Assembly: GCA_004565275.1 (NCBI GenBank)
Contig: SDOX01000095.1
Span: 164,798-228,797 of the forward strand
Origin: Nannochloropsis salina CCMP1776
Lineage: Eukaryota; Sar; Eustigmatophyceae; Eustigmatales; Monodopsidaceae
Direction: 5' to 3'
Length of the DNA: 64,000 nt
Shown here: piece after piece, positions 36,343 through 48,700 of the stretch
Layout: the number at the start of each line of letters is the position of its first letter
Position numbering within the stretch: the first letter of the stretch is position 1
Position numbers and translations under genes: made by a program
Notes under the pieces: model-generated
What the model saw: the letters and a program-made list of their open reading frames with translations, nothing else
Told to the model about the DNA's origin: nothing
Databases searched by the model: none

Positions 36343-36868
36343 GGGTTGAGCACAAAGGGGAGGGAATCCTCCTGTGCGGCTGTTGCGGTTGGAGAGGGCA
36401 GCGTGAGAGACGTAGGGAGGCGATGAGGCGGAAGGTGAGCAAGAGATAGGCCGGCAACGCCGAGCCACATCCCGCACGTGTGAACTCCTCCGACACGATC
36501 AGTGTGATGACACACCCACGCTATGCAGTGGTCCATCGTTTTGGCAGGACGCAGAGTGCGGGCCATGGCTTTCATTGCACCGCGGGGAGTGACTCGATCG
36601 CCCTGGCTTCCCGCCCCTCGCCCGTCTCGCCCTCTACGAACTTGCCGGCCCCGCCCATCACGGTGCCCTCTCGTGCATGTCTCTCGGGGAATAAAATTGT
36701 TATGTTAAGGCTTTCAATTCGCGGATCCATTGTCTGGCTCCTGAAGACTCGTCTCGGCTTTTTCATTCGTCCGCGCCGTCCTCTCTTACCTACTTTCTCC
36801 CCTCCCTAGGGCCGCCAAACATAGCTTCACCTGCCGTGAGGCGGGAAACTCTGATCGGGAAGTGAGGT
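36343..36868. other. Divergent intergenic region TIC20 / TIMELESS
   Basis: 526 bp between divergent start codons; no element assigned. Confidence 0.5.
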
Positions 36869-39800
36869 ATGGAAGAGCCCTTGATTAATGAATTGCTGCT
36901 GGTAGGCGCGGCGCTAGGCAGTACAGAAGTCTACACTACGGAAGATGGCTGGTGAGTGGAGGTAGAAAACGAAGAAAACACACCTGACTTCTGCTCATGT
37001 CTCTTGAAATTCCAAATTTTTACGTTTGCAGTCTTGCAGAGCGATTTATTCGCGGCGAAAATTGTCTGGAATGGCTCCAGGATCTTCAAAGGGCCCTGCG
37101 CCGGGACGACGACGCCATTAGGGAGGTGGCGTGCAAGGTAGGCAGGCCCCCTGGCTCCCTCTCCCCCCCCACCGCCCTAATGCTCACCCTACTTCCCCGC
37201 CTCCTGTGATCGCTATTTGCAGCTCGGAGCCTGGCGGGTGGTGGAAACGAAGCTCTTGCCCCTCGTGCTCGACTGTCCGGACGACCTGGAGCTGATCGTG
37301 ACCGTGACCAAGATCCTTGTCCTCCTCACCCTCCCCATGTCCCCTACCACCCGTCGCTACGCCTGCCTCCACGCCCCGCCCGCCTCCCACGTTCCCGGCG
37401 CCTTCGACAGCAGGAAGCGACGCGTGGCTGCGCGCGCCCAGAACGCGCACCTGCTGAAGATGAAGAAGGCGCTCACGCACGCGGGGCTGGCGGCCGTCCT
37501 GGTCGCCGCCTTGGAGGGCCCCCTGAGCCGGGGCGGGCGGGAGGCGCGGACCGAGGAGGACACGCTGCTCATCGAGCTGGTCTTGACCTTGCTTCGGAAT
37601 CTCTTGAGCATCGAGGACGTGACACAGGCGGACGGGGGCGGGGAGGGCGGTCGGGAGGAGCTGCTGCTGGTGTTGGAGGAGGAGTGCGTGCTGGACGTGG
37701 TCCGCTTCCTCTGCCAGGGCGTTCAGGCCAAGGAGAACGAGGCCTGGAACCTCCTTCTCATGGAGATTGTCTTCTACCTCCTGCGGGGCTGGGAGGCGGG
37801 AGAGGTGGCCTCGGCGGGAGGGGCGCGAGCCCGAGATAGGGAAGGAGGGAGGGGGGGGCCGGGCCCGGGCGGGCAGGGGAAGAAGCAGGGCGTGGACGGG
37901 CTGTCGCTCCTGCTGCAGCACGAAAGCGTCTCCCGGGCAACAGTCCTGGAGCAGACGCGGAGCCGCCACGCCCGCTTCGGGGGGGGGCTGCTCGTGTCGG
38001 CTCTGGACGGGCGGGCCGCGCGCCTGGTCTCCAACCCCTTCAAGGACGCCCTCGCCGCGCTCCCGCAGGTCCGGCGCAAGCGGGGCCGGGCCCGGGGGGC
38101 GGGCGGGCGGGCGGGGGCGGGGGAGGCGGGCACGGCCATGTCCTCCCTCCCGCCCTCCCTCCCGCCCTCCTCCGACCCGCCGGACCCCCGTCCTCCCTCC
38201 CGCCCTCCCCTCCCGCCCTCCTCGACCGCGGACCCCCTGACCCTGCGGGCCCAAGGGAGCTTGCACGAGTGGGTGCGCGCCTTCGTCCGCGAGGGAGGCT
38301 TCGAGGGGCTCCTCAAGTCCCTCAAAAACGAGTTCCGGCGGGAGAGCGGGCGTCTGGAGGCGGGGGATCGGGCGGTCTTCTTCCGCGTGGTCGGCTTCTG
38401 TTTGCGCTTCTGCCGGGGGCTGAAGGAGGGAAAGGGAGAGGGCGAGGGGGGGGAAGACGGGGAGGGGCAGGGAGAGACATTGGGGCCGGAGTGGGTGCAG
38501 GCGCTGGTGCAGGCCATGGACGTGCTCTCCTTTCACCTGGTCCTCTCCAGCATCGACTCCCTCATCGCCGAGCGCGGCTTCCAGGCCCTGGTGGTGGCCG
38601 TCTCCCTCTACAAGGAGATGATTTACATGCTCTCCGCGCTCGCCGCCTCCCCCGACCCCGTCCACCGACGCATCGCCCTCGGCCTCCAGGTACCTTTTCC
38701 CCCGTTTCCCCGCTCTCGCTCCCCCCTCTCCCTCGTCCCCCCGAGCTCTCCCTCGTCCCCCCTTGCTCTCCCTCCCCCTGAACCCACCAAGCCTCCCTGG
38801 GCCCTCCCTCTGCTGCGTCTCACGCCTTGCCTCCCCCCCACACACAGCACAAGCTCTTCTATGCCTCAGAGCCCGTGGACAAACTGCACAAGATCGCCGC
38901 CTGTTGGAAACCCGCCCACCCCGGCCCCGCCTCCCCCCCCTCTCTCCCTCCCTCCTTCCTCATGGATGTCCTCTCCCTCTGCCACCTCCAGCTCTCCCTC
39001 CTCGAGGCGAACGCGCGCTTCGCCAGGGCTCTGGCTGAGGGCACCGGGAGTGCGGCGGAGGAGAACGAGGCCGTGCGGGCCCTGTGGGCCGCCATTTCCT
39101 CCTTCGACACCTCCCGCTACTTCGCCTCCCTCGCCACCAACCAGATGGTGCGCCTGGCCACCGCCCTGCTCGAGATGTACACCGCCCTGCCTCCCGCCTT
39201 CCTCCGCTCCCTCCTCCTCTTCCTGCGCCGGTTCCAAGCCTTCGACCTGGCCGCCCACCAGGACAAGGGGGGGAGGGCGGGGGCGGGAGAGGGGGAGGAG
39301 CGAGAGGAGAAGCAAACTTTGGAGCCGTTGCTCTACAATCTGCAGACGCTGGGGGCCCTCAACACCATCCTCTGCGATCGCCGCCTTCTCCTCCAGGCTT
39401 CTCGGTCACGGGCGGCGCGGGGGGGGCGGGGGAGGCGGGGGTGGAGGAGGAGCTGTTGGCGTTCGCGAGGGGGGTGGTGCGAGGCTTCGGGCGCCTGGTG
39501 GGCAAGAACCCGCTGCTCTTCGTGGAGGCGCTGGTGCTGCACCCCTTCCCAAAGGCGTGGGCCCGGGGCGTGCAGCTTTCTTACTGCTCGCAGGCGGTGG
39601 TGGAGGGGGTGGCAACGGCGGTGGGGAAGGCGAGGGGGAAGGGGGGGAGGGAGGAGGTGTGGAGTGAGGAGGAGGAGGAGGAGGAGGAGGAGGAGGTGTC
39701 GGACGACGGGAGCCGATCGTACTCTTCTGAAGAGGAGGCGGGCGGCGGGGAGGAGGGGGAGGGGCCGACGCAGGCCTTGGAAGAAGAAGCAGCGGCGGAA

Positions 39801-40607
39801 GGGGTGGAGGTGGGGGTGCTGGTGGCGAGGAGGAAGGCAGAGAGGGTTCGCCGGCGGGAGGCGAGGCGGCGAGCGGCCAAGGAGAGGAAAAGGGCAGCCC
39901 GAGAGGAGGAAAGAGTGGCGAGGGAGCGGCGAGGGCGCTTGTTGGAGGGAGGGCAGGAGAGGGAGGAGGAGGAGGAGGAATGGGACGGCATGCTGCCCCT
40001 GCCGAGTGAGGGGCCCGAGGCGAAGAACGAGGGGGGCAAGAAGGAGGGCGGCAGACTCAAGCGGGCGCCGGCCGTGAAGTGGGACTTCAAGGAGGACGCG
40101 GCCCTGCGCCAGAACTACCTGAAGTACAAGGACTCCGCCTCCGTTTTCTTCGTCCTCGCCAAGTTGCCAGCCCTGGAGGCAAAGGGCCGCACGGCGGAGC
40201 AGGTGAAGCGGCGGGTCAAGTTCTTGAAAGTATGGGACCCCGAGGCGGGGGGGCCGGGGCGAGGGACGGGGCGGAGGGGGCACGTGCGGGGGGGGGGCAT
40301 GAGGGAGGGAGGCAAGGAGGTGGCGCCTTCGGGCTCCTCCAGCGAGAGTGGATCGGACTCTGACAGCGAGGCCAAGGAAATGACCATGGACGTGGAGATA
40401 GGTACGGGTGGCACGGCTATGGCGGAAGGGAGGGAGGGCAACGCCGAGCAGGTGGGCGTGGGAGGAGAAGACTCAAAGCCCCACCCCCAAGGGGCGTCGC
40501 CCTCAGCAGACCCGACGCAGTCGAGGAGGCGCCGCATCCGCAAGAAGGTGGTGTCTTCCGATGAAGGCTCAGAGGACGAGCCAGTGCTCGACATTCTGGG
40601 TATGTGA
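36869..40607 (+). CDS. TIMELESS/TOF1-like replication-fork protection protein, frame broken once
   Basis: Exons 36869-36951, 37032-37137, 37223-38689 and 38848-40607. The TIMELESS N-terminal domain is clear: AERFIRGENCLEWLQDLQRA, LRRDDDAIREVACKLGAW, and LLPLVLDCPDDLELIVTVTK. It continues with LLIELVLTLLRNLLSIEDV. Near the C-terminus, KWDFKEDAALRQNYLKY and FVLAKLPALEAKGRTAEQVK match the conserved late segment. A poly-Glu run and basic region lie between. With TIPIN/CSM3 the protein links helicase and polymerase and signals the S-phase checkpoint. The last exon switches reading frame near 39400-39440, at a G8 run: before it LLYNLQTLGALNTILCDRRL, after it VEEELLAFARGVVRGFGRLV. One missing base would restore frame. 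Low-complexity Gly/Arg/Pro inserts are abundant. Confidence 0.85.
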
Positions 40608-41516
40608 CAAGCTTGTGGCGTAAAAGAGCAAGTCGTAAGCTCTCCCTTTTAGACGCGAGGGAAAAGCTCGACGCACAATTCAAAGTTAAACGAAAAGAGC
40701 CGTTGTGTGTCATGTCTTTTTGTTTTTTCATCTTTGGTGCTGTAAATTCTTAATCGTGCTTGACTTTCGAGCCCGACTTGTGTGTATCGTCGCCTTTCTC
40801 CCGTTGCATGGGCTGCTGCACATGGACAGTCTCTCATCAAGGGGCCATCAGGTGACGGCGGGGCGCGGCCGGAGAGCACGACACCCAGAACGGCCAAGAG
40901 CAGCTCCGATTTTTGTGCTTGAGCTGAATATGTATGCGATAACCCCCCCGAAATCAGATCCTAATGTCGAGGACGTGGAGAGGGGAGAACGAGGGGGAGG
41001 AGGCATGTGTGTGTGTCCGCCATGATCAGACGGGGGAAAACCTCCCGGTCCACCCGGCTCTGCCACGTCTTTTGATTTGCCATCTTGAGAACCTTCATGA
41101 CCGTCTTAAAGTGGACGCACGTTTATTTTTTTCTTTGTCGCCCTTCTTTTGTGAAAAATCGCTGCTGCGTGGCGGAGTCCGCCTGGTGAAGGCGTGGGGG
41201 GAAACCCGCGACGGCAGAGACACGCACTTGTCGCTGACTCAAGCACTCAGGATCTGTTCTCGTGCCCCCCCACGCGTTCGCGTCGCATGCGCATGCTTTC
41301 AGGTTCTAATGAGTTCTCTCATTTATCGGACAGGCACTCATTCATGGAGTGCAAAAATTGAGGTCGTGATAAAGTTTTCTACCTCCTGTCTTAACAGCCC
41401 TTGTCACGGCACCATCCTCTCACACAGCACGAATCCAGCGTGGCCTATTCCGGCACTCTGAGAACCTGGCCGTGTTGGAGTTGCATGCAGTGACCTAGTC
41501 CGCGCATAGGGTAGCA
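40608..41516. other. Intergenic, promoter region of the sigma-factor gene
   Basis: No gene recognised in either strand. Confidence 0.5.
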
Positions 41517-43446
41517 ATGAAACGACCCAGTCACTTTGGCCATCGTACGGTCGCTGTGCCATTGTCCCTATCCCTTCTCGTCTTCTTTTTTTCCAACCCC
41601 GGTAAGTACGTGCGTGGCCTTTCGTATTCGACCCCTCACGCAGTATATGCCCCTACCTTCGAAGCCTTTTTCTCTCTTGGACCGCGACCGCTTTAGAGAT
41701 ATGCGATTATCCTTATTTCACTACTTTATGGTTAGGTTCATCGACAAGCTGCTCTTAAATACATGTTTTTTCCCGGTGCGGTGTCGCTCAATTTTTTCTC
41801 CTCCCGTGCTCCCCGTATCCTCCCATTCCCCCAACCTATCAGGCGCAAAGTCTTTTGTAATACCATCTACACTTGTCATCAGCGATTCCTTAAATTCGTG
41901 TCGTCGTGTTCTCTCCCCAGCATATCCTTTTTTCGACGTCCATGACTCACCCCCTTCGATCTTCTGTGGCCGGATCCCGTCCACTGAGGCAAGATGCAGA
42001 CAAGCGCCCAGAGAGGTCAACCCGCATAGACTTTTTATGAGTGCCGCGAGTCTCACCACACGCAGCAATAGCGGCAGCTTCCCTGAGAGAGGTGGCACCG
42101 GCGGGAGTCGGCGGCGCACCCCCCTTAACACCCTCACCAGCAGCCTAAAAGGGCCCCTCACGCCCAACCCGCCGGGCGCAGACGGTTCCGTGAAGACCAG
42201 CACCTCCATTCATCTACCGGCCGAGGTACGCACGCTTTCATGACACCTTTATCTGGCCGATACCGGTTCCCAGGCCTAGCCTGTCCCGAAAATCCTCATT
42301 CTTTCCCTCTTCTTCCCCGTCCCCTCCCGCTCCTCCGAAGCAACAATTGGAACTGGCACGTTGCGTCAAGTCCTGGCTGACCTGCAAGGCTGTCAAAGCG
42401 GAGGAGGAATCGACCTTGGGTCGGCCCATCGCTTTCTCGGAGTGGGCGCGGGCCCTGGGCGTGGAGGAGTCGGCGCTGAGGCGACAAATCGCGGACGGGA
42501 AGGCAGCCCGGGAGCTGCTGGTGAAGACGAACATCAACTTGGTCAAGTCCATGGCCGTGCGGTTGCACCAGAGCCAGGAGAAGAACGAGAATAGACTGAG
42601 CGTGGACGATTTGATATTGGAAGGGACGCAAGGTGAGTTGAGCAGGGAAGGGGGAGAGGAGAAAAGGAGGAAGAGGGTAGCGAGGACACATCTGTATGCA
42701 GAGTCTTGAAGAAGCAGACATTCTAACGCTCGCTCCATTTCTCGCTCCCTTTCCCAGGCATTTTAAAAGCCGCCGCCAAGTTCGACCCGACGCGCAACGT
42801 CCGCTTCTCCACGTACGCCGTGTGGTGGATCCGGCAGGCAATCTCCCTCGCCATCCAGACACACAGTAACACCGTGCGCCTGCCCGTGCTCCTGCAAGCC
42901 CGCATTAAGAAAATCAAGGCGGCTAGGCTGCGCCTGTACCTTCAGCTGGAGAGGGAGCCCACGCACGAGGAGGTGGGGAGGGAGGTAGGCCTGCCCGCGG
43001 GGAAGGTGGAGCGGATCCGGAGGAAGACGGCCAGGGGGCGTCTGGTGGGCGAGGAGGAGGAGTGGGTGGTGGCGGGCATGACCGTGGCGGGCACGGAGGG
43101 GCCGGAGGAAGAGCAGCAGCAGCGGGGGACGGATGGGATAGAGGGGAGGGAGGGCGAGGTGGCGGTGGAGGGCGAGATGGGGGGGGGGCGTGGGGGAGGG
43201 AAAGAAGAGCGACAGAAATTGGAGGCTTTCAAGGAGGCGGTGGTGACGCGGCTCAAGGCGGGGGACAGGGAGGTGGTGGAGGAGCGGTGGGCGACCATGA
43301 GGGAGGGTAAGGGCCGGGAGGGACAGCCGGCGGTGTCGGGAAGAAGGTTGAGGCGGATCCAGGGGGAGCTGAAGGCGATGGTGTGGGAGAAGGACATGGA
43401 GGACAGGCACCACGTGTTCTCGACCATGCGTCTGTGTATGGTTTAG
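41517..43446 (+). CDS. Plastid RNA polymerase sigma-70 factor
   Basis: Exons 41517-41601, 41843-42225, 42341-42632 and 42758-43446; 482 aa. Exon 1 encodes a signal peptide (HRTVAVPLSLSLLVFFFSNP) and splices to GAKSFVIPSTLVISDSLNSC, a likely signal cleavage followed by a transit region with an early Phe. This is the bipartite targeting sequence of secondary plastids. Sigma region 1.2/2.1 starts at RPIAFSEWARALGVEESALR. Region 2 is KTNINLVKSMAVRLHQSQ, LSVDDLILEGTQGILKAAAK, and the -10 recognition helix RFSTYAVWWIRQAI. Region 3 is PTHEEVGREVGLPAGKVERI. Region 4 is less typical and interrupted by a long acidic Gly-rich insert. It would direct the plastid-encoded polymerase to -10/-35 promoters. 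Confidence 0.93.
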
Positions 43447-43926
43447 GAGCTGGGCTTTGCATTGAGCCCGTTCTCTCGCGTTGAGAGAGAAAAAGAAGCC
43501 GAGAGAGTGTGGGGGGCAAGACGAGGTAGCCCCCAGGCTGTGGAGGGGATAGACCTTTCAGGGGCGTGCAACGCTCTTAAATGTTTGGGAGGGTGGATAA
43601 GAAGAGCACTCTTAAGCAAAGCATACTGTAGTGTTCTTTACTTCTTGAAGGGAGAGAGATGGGAGCGAGGGAGAGTGGGGGGCTGTGTGCATAGGGTAAG
43701 GGACAGGGAGGTCCCCGGCGATAAGGAAGCAACTCGTAAGCTGCCCTGGCTGCATTGCGAGACTCTCGCACTGCTACAGTCAATCCACATTGAATAAAAC
43801 AAGAACGCGTTTTTGAAGCTAGCAACAAGAAAGGAATTAAAGTGTGATGTCAGAAAAGAAACCAAAAAGCGCCCGGAATATGCTTCTATAGATGTAAGAC
43901 TTTACTTTGTCATCTCTTGCCGTATT
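43447..43926. other. Intergenic between convergent genes
   Basis: 3' flanks of the sigma factor (+) and GCK-domain gene (-); nothing else recognised. Confidence 0.5.
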
Positions 43927-44410
43927 TCACACCGCGGGCGGTTGCTCTTTTTGCGCGCTGAAGACTTGCTGGTCCCACGTTTGTTGTAGGATCTCGGCTG
44001 GGAAGACGCGTGCAATTGCCCGAATGCACTTGTTCAAGGCGAGGGCGTATGGCCCGCAAGGCGTCGCAAGGTCCTTGTCTCCCCTCTGCGTGTGCCACTC
44101 CACGCACTACAAGGTTTTTAGATAGGAGCGAATAGTTCATCATTGAGAAGGGTGATGGGCACCCCTCGTACGCTATCGAGCCACAGGGATTTCACCATTC
44201 AGCATGGTTGAATTCATGTGTTAAGTGGTTCCAGAGCCCCTCTCTCCATCTCCTGGAATTGCCCTTCTTCCCCACCTGATGAAAGCGACGAAATATGTCA
44301 TTGCATGGCGATGTCTTCATCGTTTTGCAGAGAGGGCATGAATCTTCGTCGAGAAAGGCTAGGGGTACTCGATCGTACTGCTTCTCCACACTGGGGGAGG
44401 TTGCCGACAT
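43927..44410 (-). CDS. Small GCK-domain Cys-rich protein (104 aa)
   Basis: Two minus-strand exons: 44410-44276 (45 codons) and 44106-43927 (59 codons plus stop), GT-AG, phase 0. The Cys pattern is CPLCKTMKTSPCNDIFRRFH-QCVEWHT, then TPCGPYALALNKCIRAIARV. This matches the GCK domain (CPFC..M..C...F..WE.CV...C...C) of small eukaryotic proteins, from memory of the family. Six Cys could form disulfides, as in mitochondrial intermembrane-space CHCH proteins, but location is not shown. Function of the family is unclear. The frame extends further upstream without a better start; the chosen ATG opens MSATSPSVEKQYDRVPLAFL. Confidence 0.75.
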
Positions 44411-45723
44411 TGGGATGCAGACTGCGAAGGGGCATGAGACCGTAAGCGCTCTACTTAAGCAAATAAACATCGCACCACAAGGCTTTCGCCGTGGACAACT
44501 ACGTTTACTTGCCGTTTCAAAGATAGAAAAATCACAGGTTTTCAATTCCAGACGGCATGGGCTTTATTCGTGTTAATCAAGGAACGAACACATGATGATT
44601 TTTCATCCTACCGCTGACTCGGTTTTTTATGGTATCTATTGACAGACAATATCGAAGCTTATAAATCGTATAGCACCGTGCGTTCCTGAGCATGGGCATG
44701 ATGCGTCGCGCCCATCATCGGCCCATCACCCTAGTCCATCGCTCTCGTCAAACAGTGGAACGACCTCTCTCCCTCGTTACAGTCCTTGCGTTGAGGTGAC
44801 TCCACCCACTTTGTGAACATTTAAATTGGAGTCAGCATTGAGTTGACAGCCGACTATCTAGTGCTTGGACTGGTTCGAGGATTGAGGGTATGGTATCTTC
44901 TTTAATATTTACTTAATTTTGTGGCACTTTTTTGTCTCTCGGACCCAAGATGGGCCACGGAGAGGATCGGGACGCATGGGATTAAAACCCATTTTCTACC
45001 TCTAAAAGCGGAAACAGCAGCGTAAAGGAAAACTATTGATGATTGTAGGACAAGGGGATAGGGAAGTCATCACAAATAAAGTTTCGAGGTTGAGAAGAAT
45101 GACACTGAGGGGGTAGGAAGCATGTGTGTGAGGACGAGAATGCATCTGAGGCGCAGTTTTTGATGGCTGAAGATGGAATACATCTAGAGGGGCAAGGAAG
45201 TGAGCAAGGGAAGGATTGTCGGAAGATGTGTCCTTCTTCATGGGTGCTGTCTGTATGCCGGTAGGTCGGGCAGCATCGGCGAGGATAGATGAACAGGATT
45301 ACGATCTTTGATTGAGGTCATAGATCTGCTGCTTGTTAGTGAAAAATCAATCAGAAGTGACTAAATAAGACCAATTAATATTTCACGTCGTTTTTTCAAG
45401 CAAATAGAGCTTTCGTTGTCCTCGAGCCCTCAAAAGGTTACCCGGAGAATGAACTTGCTTTGTGCTGAGGCGCAGGTGTAGCTCACGTCTTGGTCAAGAA
45501 TTCTAGAAGATTTGAGTCTCTTCTGTGTGAGGATAATTCAAATGAATGAACAATTCCGCGTGTTCTACGTTCACCGTTTTTCGTGAAGCATGAATTAATA
45601 CGTGAACGTTTTTGGGACCGCCCTGCTTGCATCATGCATGTCGCCAAGCAATTTGCCGTTTCCGCTCTTCACTTTTGTTTCGCAAATACCTGAAGCCTCC
45701 CGGGCCGCCTCTACTTATTGACC
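44411..45723. other. Intergenic, no gene seen
   Basis: About 1.3 kb with only short ORFs, and no repeat or RNA gene recognised. Confidence 0.5.
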
Positions 45724-48700
45724 ATGCGGCTCTTCACAAACACAAGAAGCTCAGCACAGGAGCGTCCAACGCCAGCTAGTTTTGGAAAGGTAAGAGAGGG
45801 GGACAAGGGATGAGGCAGGAGTGCCTGCCAGGAGGTAAAGTCAGGCAGCCGTCCTTCCGGTGGGCGCAAAACCTGCATTGCCGCACACTAACATGGGCAA
45901 TATCGCGTACAGGCTTAGCAAAAGCTAAAGTGGGACTGATGAGGCCAGCGATGCGTCGGCCGTAGGCGTCCTGCCAAGAACTCAAAGCGTTTCGTCAAGC
46001 AGCCCAGCGCCCTCCCGCCATGCTCCCTCCTCGCTCGCGGGCCCCCCCCGGCCCCCGCCACCCGCCCTTCCGACTCCATCCCCGCCCGACCCCGGTCGCC
46101 CAGCTGAGAGAACAATCCATCTTCGACGGACTGACCTCGCACAAGGTGAGGATGAAGGCCAGGGTGGACATGCTCTCGGTGCTGGGAGCGCACGTGGCCG
46201 TGTCCCTAAGGCTTCATGTCAGAGCGAAACCTCTTTCGCCGTCGGGGGTGTTCGTCGATGGAAATAGAGAGGGTGATGGAGATCCTTCACGTTGGGGATC
46301 CGAGGCGGAGGGATTTGTGACCGTTTTGCTGGGCTTCATCGGGAAGGGCCCTTGGGAGGGAAGCGAGGGGGGCGTCGAGGGGGATCCGAGGAGGGGAAGG
46401 GAAGGGGAGGGAGGGAAGGGGGCTGCCGGGGATGTCTTTGGGATGACCGGATGGGAAAATGGAGAAAAAGGGGGAGCGAACGAGGGGAGGAAGCGGGCGG
46501 CGGAGGAAGAAGGCCAAGTCGGAGGAGGTGATGGGGGTGGAAGAAGGGCGAGGGAGAGGAGAGGCGGTTCGTCCCTGAGGGCGCGGCGCTTCCTCGCAGG
46601 CCTGGCCAATGGCCGCGTGGAGGAGGTGCCGGGGCTGGTGCTGGGGGAGGCGAGGGCAAGGACGGTGGGACTTAGCTTCTTCAAGAAAGGGGGGGTGGCA
46701 GAGGGGGCGGAGGGAGGGGGGGCGGAGGCGGGAAGGAGGGGAGAGGTGCGCTTGCTGGCTGTGCAGGAGGATGGCATGGTGCGTCTATGGGCGTTGCGGG
46801 GGGGGCAGCAGGAGCAAAAGGGAGAGAGGGCAGAAGCGAGGGAGGGAGGGAGGGAGGGCGGGCCGCTGCAGTGGGTGGCCCTTACCTCCTTCCTCCTCCC
46901 CCTCCCCCACCGCGTGCTCCCCGGCTCCATGGCCATGGACGGGGCCAGCCGGCGCCTGCTCTATGTCGAGAGCATGCAGAAGGGAGAGCGGGAGGGAGAG
47001 GGAGGGGGAGAGCGGGGGGAAGGTCAGGGAGCGGACGCCCTCCCAGGCGAGGAGGCGGTGCGAGTAGTCTCGCGCGAGGTCGTCTTCACGCCCCTAGGTA
47101 AGCTTCCTTCCCCCCTCCCCCCTACTCCCACACTCACCCTCCCCCCCTCCCCGCAGAAAGCGACTCCGAAGCCGTCACGGTCGGGTGCGCCGTCCCCCTC
47201 CTCCACGAGCCCGCGCCTTCCCTCCTCGCCCTCCTCCATGGCTCCCGCGGCTGCTGGCTCGTCACCGCCACCCACGTCCACTACAACGCCTACGCCACTC
47301 GCCGCTTCCTCTCCCTCGCCCGCCGAGACCCCGCCTCCCTCCCTTACTCGCCCTCACCCTCCCTCAAGCCCTTCTTCGCCCTGCACGCCCTGACCGAGCA
47401 GCTTTTGGTCCTGTCCCAGGGAGGGGGGGAGGGCGGGGCCGAGGAAGGGCGGCTCTCCCTCTGCGTCTACTCCCACGAGGCCGTAAATGCAGGCGCAGGC
47501 ATCGCCTTCAAGACTCTCCACCCCGCCCTGGACCCCGCCCTCCCTCCTTCCCTGCGCCCGTACGCCTTCGCCGTGCACCGGAACCTGGCCTGCATCCTCC
47601 TCTCCCCCTCCCTCCCTCCCGCCCTCCCCCCCTCCCTCGTCATCTACCACCTCCGCACAGGCCGCCTGTGGGCCCGCTTGCCCCTCCCAGGGGAGGAAGA
47701 CGGGAGGGAGGGAGGGAGGGAGGGAGGGAGGGGGGGAGGGAAGCCTACCTTCGTGTTCTGGGAAGACCGGGAGGAGGGTACGGCCTTGGGTGTCTGGAGC
47801 CCGAGTGCCCGCCACCTCCTCCATCGACTTCTCCTGCCCCCGGCCTCAGACGAGCGCGCCTTCCTCTCCTCCCAGCCCGCCCTCCCCCCCGCCCTCGCCC
47901 TCGCCCAAGCCCTCGCCTACGGGCCCTCCACCTCTCACGCTGTTGGGCACCAGGCCCTCCCGTCCCCCCACCCCTTCCCTCCCTCCCCTCCCCCCCCCCC
48001 TTCCTCCCTTCCCCTCGTCCTCAGGATCGCCCTCACCCTCGCCGATGAGCAAACAGAAGTCGAGCAGGTGGAGGAGGCGAGGGCGGAGGCAGCTCTGGCC
48101 CTACAGCGGGCCCAGCGCCTCAGGCAGGAGGTCGGCCGCCTCTCCTCCCCTCCCTCCGCCAGCCCCTCCCTCCCTCCCTCCCCCGCCTCCCCCTCGTCGA
48201 AGAGGGAGTCGCGCCGCGAGCAGATAACGCGGGTGGCGGCGATGATGAGGAGGGAGGGAGGGGGGGAGGTGACCCCTCTGCTGTTGGCCGCGGAGCCCCT
48301 CTTGAAAGAGTGGGTGGGGGGACGGGAAGTGGCAGGAGGGGCAACGAGAGGGTGGGAGGGCGGGCGGCAGGTGTCGCCAGAGGAGCTGGTGTGGTGCCTG
48401 GCCAAATCGCAGGAGGGGCCGCAGGAGGTGCTCGCTTTCCTCCTCGCCGATGTTGGGGAGGAAGGGGGGGAGGAAGGGGGGAAGGAAGGGGGGAAGGGAC
48501 GATGGGTGGACGGCGCCGAGGAGGAGCTGACGAGTTTTCAGCAGCTCCTGGTCTTTGCCTGCACCTTGGCAGGGGCGGAGGAAGGGCAGGAGGGAGGTAG
48601 GGAGGGAAGGGGAAGCGGGAGTTTGGAGGTCCTGGCCCGGGGCGTGTTCGAGCACCGTCCCGGGTTGCTGCTGCAGATGACGCGGAGAGTGGAGGACTTG

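Noticed and set aside
38141-38235. CRISPR-like or regulatory array in CCCTCCCG repeats
   Set aside because: No spacer-repeat structure; it is a low-complexity Ser/Pro coding insert in the TIMELESS exon and the genome is nuclear eukaryotic.
37184-38845. 553-codon minus-strand ORF opposite TIMELESS
   Set aside because: Composition is the complement of GC-rich coding on the plus strand, where TIMELESS homology is clear.
39395-39445. Programmed ribosomal frameshifting in TIMELESS, NAA25 and B56
   Set aside because: The breaks fall in plain G, C or A homopolymers with no shared slippery heptamer and in unrelated genes; sequence error explains them better.
44870-44910. tRNA T-arm-like GGTTCGA
   Set aside because: No matching stem or anticodon arm around it; no tRNA could be folded here.
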